Source of the DNA: Marinobacterium jannaschii DSM 6295
Lineage (GTDB): Bacteria; Pseudomonadota; Gammaproteobacteria; Pseudomonadales; Balneatricaceae
DNA: 64,000 bases
Direction: 5' to 3'
NCBI RefSeq assembly: GCF_000620085.1
Contig: NZ_JHVJ01000005.1
Span: 248,001 to 312,000 of the forward strand
In this document: positions 16,868 through 24,864 of the stretch, piece after piece
How the letters are laid out: each line of letters opens with the position of its first letter
Numbering within the stretch: position 1 is the first letter of the stretch
Notes under the pieces: model-generated
Told to the model about the DNA's origin: nothing
What the model saw: only the letters and a program-made list of their open reading frames with translations
Databases searched by the model: none
Made by a program: the position numbers and the translations under genes

Positions 16868-18196
16868 TCAGGAATCCGATTGCTTTTCCATATACTCCAC
16901 ACAATCAAGCAACCACTTTGGAGCCGTACCTGAATCACCCACGCCGCCGTAACTGAGCAGGCCTTCAGTATCAATTTCACCGGCTCGGATCGCCGCCACT
17001 ACTTCTTCCAGGTCCTGTAGGAATTTGTTCAGCAGCGCCTCTTCCATAGGATCTATCGTCAGGTGGATCGCCGGTGGTTCATTCACGCCAAGCAACACCC
17101 AGCCGCGTTCGGTCATGCCACCCACCACATGCTGAATGTTCAGGTCACCTTCGGCCTGAATCATCATCAGCGGGCCGTGGGTATGCCAGCAGTTCAGGCC
17201 ATCTATCGCCTCAACTTTGCCCTGAATCGAGTTCTTCACATGCAGGATCTTACGGGCGTTATCGAGATAACCCTCTTCCCCCATGTATTTCAGAATCGCC
17301 CACGCAGCGGCGGTGGACGCCAGCGGACGACTGCCCACAAATGACTGGGAGACATAGAGGCCACAGGGCCAGTCGGTAATCGGCACATAGTGGTACTGCT
17401 GTTCCTCTTTGGAGCGCCACAGTACAGTCGAACATGGCTTCGCCGCATAACCGTATTTATGCAGATCCGCAGAGATCGTAGACACACCCGGTACACGGAA
17501 GTCATACAATGGGATTTCGCAGCCCACCTCGCGCAGGAACGGCAGCACGTAACCACCCACACAAGCATCCACGTGGAACCAGAGATCGTGCTTCAGCGCC
17601 AGCTGTCCCAGCTCTTCGACCGGGTCCACCAGCCCGTAAGGCCAACTCGGTGCAGACGCGGCGATACCGATGGTGTTCGACCCGATTGCTGCTTCCATTG
17701 CTTCCACATCCGCCAGGAAGTCCTCCCCTACCGGAACACGAATGACTTTGATGCCGAGGAAATGCGCACCTTTGGAAAAGGTTGAGTGGATGGAGTACGG
17801 CGCGACGATTTCAGGCTCTGTGATATGGGGCTTGGTCACCTTGGCCTGTTCGCGCATGGCGTGCAGAGCACAGAAAATACTCTCGGTACCACCGGAGGTA
17901 ATGTTGCAACGGGACTCCTCATCACCGTGCATAATCTCAACACACATATCCATCACTTCGTTCTCCAGCTTGGCCGCGCCGGCCTGCTGGAAACTGAACA
18001 GTGCGTTGTGGGAGAAAAACTTCAGGTAGGCTTGTTCAATCAGAGCCTGAATGTCTTCGCCGCCTTTCAGTGAGTTGCTACTTAACTTCCCTTCGGTGTC
18101 GGGAGTCATTTCCTGCTTCAGGCGATCTAACTGCTCCAGGATCTGCTCGGAGCTGCTGCGCTGTTTAGGAAATACGGCTGGTTTTATTTTTTTCAT
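16868..18196 (-). CDS. PLP-dependent decarboxylase/lyase (S1P lyase-like, group II decarboxylase superfamily)
   Basis: The 442-residue fold-type I enzyme has 'CNITSGGTESI' (phosphate loop), 'WFHVDACVGGYVLPF' (Asp contacting the pyridine nitrogen) and 'ISADLHKYGYAAKP' (Schiff-base Lys near 247). The order matches the sphingosine-1-phosphate lyase / archaeal tyrosine-aspartate decarboxylase branch. Within this superfamily the chemistry is either amino-acid decarboxylation or retro-aldol cleavage of a 2-amino-3-hydroxy compound. The adjacent SDRs and aminotransferase are compatible with either. A GGGAG site precedes the ATG. Confidence 0.85.
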   Translation of the reverse strand: MKKIKPAVFPKQRSSSEQILEQLDRLKQEMTPDTEGKLSSNSLKGGEDIQALIEQAYLKFFSHNALFSFQQAGAAKLENEVMDMCVEIMHGDEESRCNITSGGTESIFCALHAMREQAKVTKPHITEPEIVAPYSIHSTFSKGAHFLGIKVIRVPVGEDFLADVEAMEAAIGSNTIGIAASAPSWPYGLVDPVEELGQLALKHDLWFHVDACVGGYVLPFLREVGCEIPLYDFRVPGVSTISADLHKYGYAAKPCSTVLWRSKEEQQYHYVPITDWPCGLYVSQSFVGSRPLASTAAAWAILKYMGEEGYLDNARKILHVKNSIQGKVEAIDGLNCWHTHGPLMMIQAEGDLNIQHVVGGMTERGWVLLGVNEPPAIHLTIDPMEEALLNKFLQDLEEVVAAIRAGEIDTEGLLSYGGVGDSGTAPKWLLDCVEYMEKQSDS

Positions 18197-18264
18197 GTAT
18201 TACTCCCTAACAGAGATAGGTCGCACCCGTGCCCCAAACCGTGGGGCACGGATGGATAAAACGG

Positions 18265-19659
18265 TTACAGAAGGCCCGCGACCTTGAGTTCGGCCGACAC
18301 CTCTTCGATACTTCCGCGCAGGGTCGTTATGATCTCGTCACACTGCTCTTTCGACAGTGTCAGCGGTGGAGAAAGGACAAGCAGGTTGCCGATCGGACGG
18401 ACAACCACGCCACGGTTCAGGCAGCGCTTGAACACACGCATGGCAGAACCGGTAGCGGCATCAAAACCTTCTTTGCTCTGCTTGTCGGAGACCAGCTCGA
18501 TACCCACCATAAAGTGGCTACCGCGCACATCACCCACGATCGGCAGATCCATCAGGCCTTGCGCCTTCTCGTAGAAGTATGGCCCAAGCTCTCTGACCTC
18601 ATCGCAAATACCTTCACGCTCCATGATCTCGATGTTTTTCAGCGCCGCAGCACAGGCAACCGGGTGACCGGAATAGGTGAAACCGAGCGACAGCACACCA
18701 CCTTCACATTGTGGCTCGCTGATCACGTCATAGATTTTGTCTGACAACAGGGTGGCACCCAGCGGCTGGTAGCCAGAGGTCAGGCCTTTGGCTATACAGA
18801 TGATATCCGGCTGCACACCAAATACCGCTTCGGAGGCAAACATGTGGCCCAGACGACCAAATGCTGTCACCACTTCATCGGCGATATACAGCATGTCGTA
18901 CTTCTTACACACGTCGTACATACGCTTGTGATAGCCCTGCGGCGCCACCAGCACGCCACCGGCCCCCATGATCGGCTCGGCAATAAAGGCGGCCACGTTG
19001 TCGGCACCCAGCTGTTCGATACGGTTTTCGAACTCCGCGACCAGGAAATCACAGTACTGGGCTTCATCCATACCGTCCGGACGGCGGTACATATTGGCCG
19101 CGGAGACGTGGTGGATCATGCCGTCGATACCGTCGAAGCTGTTTTTGGTCGCGTGAATACCGGTCAGGGTCGCTGCCAGATAGGTTGAACCGTGATAGCC
19201 GTCGACACGGGAGATGATCTTCTTCTTGTTGGGTTTACCCAACAGGTTGAAATAGTAGTGAACCAGACGGATTGCGGTGTCGTTGGCCACAGAACCACCG
19301 CAACCGTAAAACACATGGTTCAGATCACCCGGTGCCATCTCGGCCAGCTTAGCGGACAGAATGGACGCCGGTGCATTGGTGGTGTGCCCGAATGGATTGT
19401 AGTAGTCCATCTGCACGACCTGCTGCGCGATAGCTTCAGCCATTTCACGACGGCCATGGCCGATGTTTACACACCACAAACCCGCTATTCCGTCGAGAAA
19501 ACGGTTACCTTCAGTGTCCGATACATAGGCACCTTCAGCATTAACGATGACCTGACTGCCTTCACTCTTGAATGTACTGAAGTCAGTGTAGGGATGGATA
19601 AAGTGATCCTTATCCATCTGCCAAAGTTGCTTGGCATCAAATTCGGTTTGCATTGACAT
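18265..19659 (-). CDS. Class III (omega) aminotransferase
   Basis: The 464-residue PLP enzyme has 'GIAGLWCVNIGHGR', 'GCGGSVANDTAIRL' (phosphate contact), 'YHGSTYLAATLTG', 'FIAEPIMGAGGV', 'YIADEVVTAFGRLG' (Asp contacting PLP) and 'IICIAKGLTSGY' (Lys near 291). This is the beta-alanine/putrescine/taurine:pyruvate type. It is the first gene of the minus-strand run, starting after a GGAGAA site and 93 bases from a strong island dyad. It would convert a terminal amine into an aldehyde, feeding an aldehyde dehydrogenase such as that at 4965. Confidence 0.93.
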   Translation of the reverse strand: MSMQTEFDAKQLWQMDKDHFIHPYTDFSTFKSEGSQVIVNAEGAYVSDTEGNRFLDGIAGLWCVNIGHGRREMAEAIAQQVVQMDYYNPFGHTTNAPASILSAKLAEMAPGDLNHVFYGCGGSVANDTAIRLVHYYFNLLGKPNKKKIISRVDGYHGSTYLAATLTGIHATKNSFDGIDGMIHHVSAANMYRRPDGMDEAQYCDFLVAEFENRIEQLGADNVAAFIAEPIMGAGGVLVAPQGYHKRMYDVCKKYDMLYIADEVVTAFGRLGHMFASEAVFGVQPDIICIAKGLTSGYQPLGATLLSDKIYDVISEPQCEGGVLSLGFTYSGHPVACAAALKNIEIMEREGICDEVRELGPYFYEKAQGLMDLPIVGDVRGSHFMVGIELVSDKQSKEGFDAATGSAMRVFKRCLNRGVVVRPIGNLLVLSPPLTLSKEQCDEIITTLRGSIEEVSAELKVAGLL

Positions 19660-19751
19660 TAGATTCTCCTAACCAGTTCTCAAGGGCGGCTGAGATGAAG
19701 TAAGCGCGCCACTGTTAGGCTCATCTAATCACTTTAAAAATTGGCTGAGTA

Positions 19752-19770
19752 GTTACCCGAAATGGGTAAC
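19752..19770. promoter_or_regulatory. Putative regulator site, most symmetric island dyad
   Basis: GTTACCCGAAATGGGTAAC has perfect 7-base arms (GTTACCC / GGGTAAC) and a 5-base centre. It lies 93 bases upstream of the aminotransferase ATG, in the gap after the AraC-type gene. Confidence 0.6.
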
Positions 19771-19832
19771 GGCCTTGCTCGCAGAACGCGCCGTGTCGGC
19801 ATTTCACGGCACAAACAGTCTATATCAAGGCA

Positions 19833-20852
19833 TCAGTTTTGCGTTCGGAACTGCTGTGGGGAGAAGCCGAATTTCCTGCGGAACGCACGATAGAAACTGG
19901 GAGGATCTGAGTAACCCAGTAGTCTGGAAATCTCATTGGCCGAGAGCGGCGATTGCTGCAAATAGGCCTTGGCCATCCCTAGGCGAAAGTCCAGCACAAT
20001 CTGCCGGAATGTCATCTGCTCCTCTGCAAGGCGGCGCTTTAGGGTGCTGACTGACATATTAAATACACGGGCCACATCATCGATCGTCGGTATATTCTCA
20101 GGCGCCCGTGCCAGCATATGGTGGATTTCGCTGGTTAACCCCCGCTCTAACTGCAGGTCATTGAGCAACATCTCACACTGCTGCTCACAGAGTATATCGG
20201 CCCTTTCACTGCGACAGTCAAAGGGTTGCTCAAGCATATGTGCTGAAAAGAAGAGTCGGGTTTCAGCCTGATTGTAGCTGATCGGGCATCCCAACTCGGT
20301 GGCATACAACTCCGGATAACCCGGCGACCGGAAGCCCAGCTCAATGCGGGTAAACCACTGGTATCCGATCTCAATATCAACGCCTATATTGCAGAGATTG
20401 GCCAATAGCTCCTCTGTCAGATAGCAAGTTACCCTATCAGACATAAAAGGCCGCTTGAATGTCCTTACAGCAATCCAAGCCTCCTTCCCCTCTTGCTGTA
20501 ACTCCAGTTCAAGCATCTCACCATAGAGGATGATATAACGCTGCAACCGCTCGAGTGCCTGACGGAAGGTTTTACTGCCCAGCAGGGCGTATCCCAATAC
20601 GCCGTGTTCAGGCAGCGAGGTGTGTTGCCCCACGATCAGCCCCAACCCCTGGACCGGTGTGTCCGCCAGCAGGATATCCATCAGCTTCAGGTAGCCATCC
20701 ACCGGGATCAGCTGCTGACTATCTTGCAGATCATGCCGGTGCAGGCCCGCTGCAGCTATATAAGTGGAGCAATCTACACCTCGGCTCTCCATTACCTCTA
20801 TCGCTTTAATCGCATATAGCGCGAGTGTCTGATCTTGCATTCGATTTTTCAT
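19833..20852 (-). CDS. AraC-family regulator with PF12625-type N-terminal domain
   Basis: In this 339-residue protein, residues 15-200 match the 'arabinose-binding domain 2' family ('GVDCSTYIAAAGL', 'LGLIVGQHTSLPEHGVLGYALL'). Residues 240-335 hold the two AraC helix-turn-helix units ('DVARVFNMSVSTLKRRLAEE', 'EISRLLGYSDPPSFYRAFRR', 'GFSPQQFR'). Relatives such as OruR/ArgR-like proteins control amino-acid catabolism. It is transcribed away from the LuxR gene, and two dyads lie in the shared gap. It is a candidate controller of the aminotransferase operon downstream. Confidence 0.92.
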   Translation of the reverse strand: MKNRMQDQTLALYAIKAIEVMESRGVDCSTYIAAAGLHRHDLQDSQQLIPVDGYLKLMDILLADTPVQGLGLIVGQHTSLPEHGVLGYALLGSKTFRQALERLQRYIILYGEMLELELQQEGKEAWIAVRTFKRPFMSDRVTCYLTEELLANLCNIGVDIEIGYQWFTRIELGFRSPGYPELYATELGCPISYNQAETRLFFSAHMLEQPFDCRSERADILCEQQCEMLLNDLQLERGLTSEIHHMLARAPENIPTIDDVARVFNMSVSTLKRRLAEEQMTFRQIVLDFRLGMAKAYLQQSPLSANEISRLLGYSDPPSFYRAFRRKFGFSPQQFRTQN

Positions 20853-20893
20853 TACCTTGAGCCTAAGTGCTACTGGTATTGATCTTAAATGCT

Positions 20894-20912
20894 ATCACCC
20901 ATTCAGGGATAG
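20894..20912. promoter_or_regulatory. Putative regulator site, island dyad
   Basis: ATCACCCATTCAGGGATAG has the ACCC-N5-GGG core with CTAT/ATAG outer arms. It lies 42 bases upstream of the AraC-type start. Confidence 0.45.
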
Positions 20913-20943
20913 TGCATTAACCTCAATCCAACACAGCAGCAAA

Positions 20944-20962
20944 GATACCCATTAGTGGTTAC
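20944..20962. promoter_or_regulatory. Putative regulator site, island dyad
   Basis: GATACCCATTAGTGGTTAC (ACCC-N5-TGGT) lies midway between the divergent AraC and LuxR genes, 92 and 93 bases from their respective starts. Confidence 0.45.
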
Positions 20963-21054
20963 AAGCTGAGGCGAACTACAGCGCCAGCCCGGACGGCTCT
21001 ATGCATATAAACGTCGACAGCTACGAATAAACATAAGAAACAGGAGAACGGGCT

Positions 21055-21939
21055 ATGACGGACAAATATCTTGGAACCAGTGACTGGTACAGCCTTTTAG
21101 CGAGATTGGTAAAACATACCGGAGACCAGAATTGCCCGCACTTGCTGGCTAAAGCCTGCCAAAAGGTATCCGGCTACAATAGCACCCTGATCACCGCTTA
21201 TCCCCGCAACCGCCGACCAGTTCATATCTACAGTAATCTTCCGGCAAATCAGATCAGCCGTACTCTCACGCCCTATTTTTACGGTGCCTACTTACTGGAT
21301 CCTTTTTACGCACTGTGCCAAAACAAGGCTCCCAGCGGCATCTATCGCCTAGCTGACCTGGCTCCGGACGAGTTCTATGAGAGCGAGTACTACCACACCT
21401 ATTACGCAGGAACTCAACTGCGCGATGAAGCAGGCATAGTGATCAGCGTGACTGCAGATCTGTATATCGTTGTCTCTCTTGGCCTCCGTTCTGAGGATAA
21501 CGAAAGCCATAAAGTCCGTTATCAGGACCTTCAGACGATCAGCACCATGCTGGTCAGTATCTGTGAACAGTTCTGGTCTGGAAACGGTATCGGCATGGAG
21601 ATGCTGGGAGGAGCTGTGGATTGCATCCAGCCCCTCTACGGTGAATCACTGGATCGTACCTTTATGAACTTCGGACGTGACTTTCTGAGCGAAAGAGAAT
21701 GCGAGGTAATCCGTCTTATCCTAAAAGGGCACTCCAGCAAGTCCATCGCGCGGGTACTCGACATCAGTCCTGATACCGTGAAAGTTCACCGTAAACGCTT
21801 TCATGCAAAGCTTAAAGTAAGTTCACAAGCCGAACTATTCTCGCTATTCCTGGATGCGATCTCGTTAGCGCCCCTCAACAGCGACGAAGACCCACTTAGC
21901 TTCTACTTTTCACAAAACGCCTGCCGGATAGCGAGTTAA
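21055..21939 (+). CDS. LuxR-type transcriptional regulator
   Basis: The 294-residue protein has a clear GerE helix-turn-helix at about 218-275 ('LSERECEVIRLILKGHSSKS', 'ARVLDISPDTVKVHRKR', 'LKVSSQAELF'). The N-terminal 200 residues are not a receiver and carry no obvious autoinducer-domain signature, so the effector is unknown. The gene is divergent from the AraC-type regulator with two dyads between them. The TACCC half-sites resemble those recognised by other GerE-family proteins such as NarL. This makes it one of two candidates to bind the island dyad. An AGGAG site precedes the ATG. Confidence 0.88.
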   Translation: MTDKYLGTSDWYSLLARLVKHTGDQNCPHLLAKACQKVSGYNSTLITAYPRNRRPVHIYSNLPANQISRTLTPYFYGAYLLDPFYALCQNKAPSGIYRLADLAPDEFYESEYYHTYYAGTQLRDEAGIVISVTADLYIVVSLGLRSEDNESHKVRYQDLQTISTMLVSICEQFWSGNGIGMEMLGGAVDCIQPLYGESLDRTFMNFGRDFLSERECEVIRLILKGHSSKSIARVLDISPDTVKVHRKRFHAKLKVSSQAELFSLFLDAISLAPLNSDEDPLSFYFSQNACRIAS

Positions 21940-21983
21940 ACCACTTTTTACTCTGCCATTCGACCTTCTTGCTAACAAAAAGA

Positions 21984-22007
21984 GCCGGTATGCAGATGCA
22001 TACCGGC
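21984..22007 (-). terminator. Terminator of the MFS-dehydrogenase unit
   Basis: A perfect 10-bp stem (GCCGGTATGC / GCATACCGGC) with an AGAT loop is followed on the minus strand by TCTTTTTGTTA. This is a strong intrinsic terminator just past the dehydrogenase stop. Confidence 0.8.
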
Positions 22008-22033
22008 AAGCAGGGAGATACAAATACGCACCT

Positions 22034-23194
22034 CTATCGAACAGCGTCTCCTTGTACGGCGGCAAACTCCGAGCGTAGTTGTGCTTCCGACAAACCATAA
22101 CGATGAGCTATGGTTTCAAAAAATGGTGCCCAGTGGTTGGTCAGCACTTCAACCTGGTCATTGTGCTGCTGCAGACTTTCATAGCCAGCCTCTCCCGGTA
22201 CCCGCACACTGTGCCCGGGACGCGGCTTACAGTCTTTAATATGACTCACATACTCATCGGAACGCGCCAGCACCCCTGCCAGCGGTCCAAATACAGCCGG
22301 GTTGATACAGAGGAAGTAGCTGCCGCCAACACTAGTGCCGATCTCATCTTCACTTTCAGCGGCATGCTCAAAATCATCAATAGTTGGCATCTGCGTTGAT
22401 GGAATCCCGATCGGGTTGATAATGGCTGTCATCAACTCATTCCACATATTCATCGCGTAGGTTCTTGGCGTTTCAAGCTGCCCGGCGCAGGTATAGTCCC
22501 AAAGACGGCCATAGCCTTCGATTTGCTTGGCATAGGGCCGCGGATCATCGGTCACTTCACCGCTCTGAGGATCGATACACCACTTACCTTTCATCGGCTT
22601 GTTCTGCAGAACCGCTTCTGCGATATCCGCATCATAAAACTCGGCGAATTTTATCGAAGTCCAGATTGGCGGCTGTTCGCCACTGGGACCGATCGCATCA
22701 AAAGGTGGACAAGACAGCTGGTTCTCCATGCCTCCATAAGGTGCAGCCAGTGGCACCGTATTGTTGGAGGCCATAGCCATCATGTTTTCTTTATACGCCT
22801 TGTAGACGTAAGCGGAAAAGCTACCGCCATCGAAGTGATTGCCACCGTAAACTATCGCGATACCACTGGTACGTGCTTTCTCGATCGCAATATCAGCCAT
22901 TACATTCAGGGTGTAATATCCCGATGACCGCTTGCCATCGACTACCGCCCACGCCGCTCCCTCGCTGATCACGTCCGGAACCGCTTTAATATCCAAGCCA
23001 GCAGCTTCCAGACAGAGGTCGATACATTCGTACACCCCCAACCCCTGGTTCAACTTGCCCTGTCGGTGCCCAAAACCAATAGCATCAGCAACATAGTTCG
23101 CATGGATTTCGCTAGCCCCTGCGGCCATCCACACCCGCTTAATGGCGTATTCGATAAAATTGATATTCTCGGTGCGAGTATCGGTTACAGACAT
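22034..23194 (-). CDS. Ldh2/malate-dehydrogenase-like family oxidoreductase
   Basis: The 386-residue protein has the features of the Ldh_2 family (AllD, YiaK and related NAD(P)-dependent 2-hydroxyacid or imine reductases). These include 'GFGHRQGKLNQGLGVYECID' early on and 'VDGKRSSGYYTLNVMADIAI', then 'KARTSGIAIVYGGNHFDGGS', which has the catalytic-type His, and a C-terminal 'GHSVRVPGEAGYES'. It does not use a Rossmann fold. Substrates in the family include ureidoglycolate, sulfolactate and cyclic imino acids. It follows the second MFS gene by 30 bases, and both end at the terminator at 21984. Confidence 0.85.
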   Translation of the reverse strand: MSVTDTRTENINFIEYAIKRVWMAAGASEIHANYVADAIGFGHRQGKLNQGLGVYECIDLCLEAAGLDIKAVPDVISEGAAWAVVDGKRSSGYYTLNVMADIAIEKARTSGIAIVYGGNHFDGGSFSAYVYKAYKENMMAMASNNTVPLAAPYGGMENQLSCPPFDAIGPSGEQPPIWTSIKFAEFYDADIAEAVLQNKPMKGKWCIDPQSGEVTDDPRPYAKQIEGYGRLWDYTCAGQLETPRTYAMNMWNELMTAIINPIGIPSTQMPTIDDFEHAAESEDEIGTSVGGSYFLCINPAVFGPLAGVLARSDEYVSHIKDCKPRPGHSVRVPGEAGYESLQQHNDQVEVLTNHWAPFFETIAHRYGLSEAQLRSEFAAVQGDAVR

Positions 23195-23224
23195 TCAGTG
23201 TTCCTCTTTCCGATTAGCGGTTTG

Positions 23225-24427
23225 TTATTTCGAGATTTCAGCCCGCGGATACTTTTCTGCGCCTTCGCCAGCGATCAGATGCGCTCTCTCCAGGCGGCGC
23301 TCCATCCAGATAAAAATCAGGGCACCAACAGCGACTAGAATGGCCGCGGTCAGGTAGGCTGCGTTCTGGCCCTGCTCATCAAGAATCACACCAAATACAG
23401 CCGGTCCGACCGCTGCACCCAATGCCAATGCCGACGCGATCAGCGCAGCAAAGCGACCTGAAAAATCTGCATCGCTGATAATTCCGAACAGATAAGCAAG
23501 GGAGAAGTAGTAGGCCGCCGGAAGTACGGCCATCAGCAAGCCAAACTTGACTGCGGTGATCTGACCGACCAACAGGAACAGAGAGCCCAGGCTGAGTACG
23601 ACACCGATGACAATAGGGGTAACTCGACCCCAGCGATCAGCAACAAATGCGGCAACAAAAGGCCCAACAGCCGAGGACACCAAACCCAGTGCCAGCAATT
23701 GGCCGACAAGCACTGGATCGAGAGAATCGTGCGCCAGACGCTCCGAAAATGCCCAGAGGCCGGCAAATCCAGCGAAAAACAGCACCAGAGCACCCAAACC
23801 GGTGAACACCAAGGCGCCACTCACCTGCTTACGGGCCTGTGGCGCGTCATCCTTTGCCGCGCCTCGGGTTGGAATACCGCCGCTTAGAAACGCCAGCACC
23901 AGAATGGCCAACGCCAATGCATACAGCATCCCTTTCAGGCCAAAGTCTTCGATTACCAGTGCAGGGAGAATAAACATCAGCGCTGCCGGGATAATCTGCT
24001 CCGGCACCAGCTTTATGGCAAAGCGGCGATCCTTGTCGGACATATCAGATACCAGCGTGAAGCTCAGTGCGAACACCACAGCAGCCCCCAGACCCGACAC
24101 CATCATCCCGGCAACCACGCCCTGATAGGATTCACTGAAAACTGCGCTACCAATCAACCCAAGCACCATCAGACCACAACCCAGCGACGCCAACACACGC
24201 CAGCTGACACGGCGAATCCAAAACATTGAGGTCAATGTCACAACAAAGTAGGCAACGTAATACAACGAAGCAACCATGCCCGTTTCGGTGTCATCGAGTT
24301 GAAGATGCTCAGCGATGGTGCCAAGCAACAGCGGTAGAACCGCAAAGATTTTGACGCCAGCGGTGCCCAGTGCACAGGCCCCCAGCAAACTGATACGGCT
24401 ATCGATCTGTCTAAGATGCTGATTCAT
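23225..24427 (-). CDS. MFS transporter (paralogue of the one at 12855)
   Basis: This 400-residue, 12-helix protein is closely related to the first MFS transporter. Both share an 'AEHLQLDD/E' loop, 'MFWIRRVSW' against 'VFWIRRFDW', and 'RRFAIKLVPEQI' against 'RYFGIKILAEQV'. It is co-transcribed with the Ldh2-type dehydrogenase. Its 437-base upstream gap carries a variant dyad and is shared with the divergent M20 hydrolase. Confidence 0.88.
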   Translation of the reverse strand: MNQHLRQIDSRISLLGACALGTAGVKIFAVLPLLLGTIAEHLQLDDTETGMVASLYYVAYFVVTLTSMFWIRRVSWRVLASLGCGLMVLGLIGSAVFSESYQGVVAGMMVSGLGAAVVFALSFTLVSDMSDKDRRFAIKLVPEQIIPAALMFILPALVIEDFGLKGMLYALALAILVLAFLSGGIPTRGAAKDDAPQARKQVSGALVFTGLGALVLFFAGFAGLWAFSERLAHDSLDPVLVGQLLALGLVSSAVGPFVAAFVADRWGRVTPIVIGVVLSLGSLFLLVGQITAVKFGLLMAVLPAAYYFSLAYLFGIISDADFSGRFAALIASALALGAAVGPAVFGVILDEQGQNAAYLTAAILVAVGALIFIWMERRLERAHLIAGEGAEKYPRAEISK

Positions 24428-24864
24428 TTTTATTGTGTCTCTATCGGTTGCATCTGTTTAAGTATGGGCCTCTCGAGCGAGGAGGAGATAACCCCTCAGG
24501 TGTTTTATATCTGAGGTAACTCTCCAAACGGCAGTGAATACCACTTACCCGTTTTCGAATTATCCTAGCCCTGGCTCCCCCCCTCCCCAATACCACGGAA
24601 TGGTTAATACCCACTAGGTGGTATTCCCCTGTACCGGGTGAAAGGCGATAACTTCGCCCATGAAAGGCAGTGGCTAGAGACCGCTCAATCTGGGCTTCCC
24701 GCATCAGGCAGATCTCAATCCAGATCCTATTGCGCAGTTCGAACTCTAGTTAGCGGAAACAACCGAGGCGCTCCCAGTTGAGCTCAAAGTAATTAGCCTG
24801 GCCACTGCAGGTGTCGATGGACAAGCCAACACCTATTCCCAAAAGTACAGCACAGGAAAATACG
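24428..24864. other. Divergent control region
   Basis: This gap lies between the MFS gene and the M20 hydrolase. It contains the variant dyad at 24606-24625 and a possible degenerate copy near 24538 (AATACCACTTACCCGTT). ORFs here are weak and I do not call them. Confidence 0.5.
24606..24625. promoter_or_regulatory. Putative regulator site, 6-base-spacer variant
   Basis: AATACCCACTAGGTGGTATT has AATACC / GGTATT arms. It aligns base for base with the core of the 4801 copy (TACCCnnTnGGTGGTA). It lies 179 bases upstream of the MFS start and 240 bases from the hydrolase start. Confidence 0.45.
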
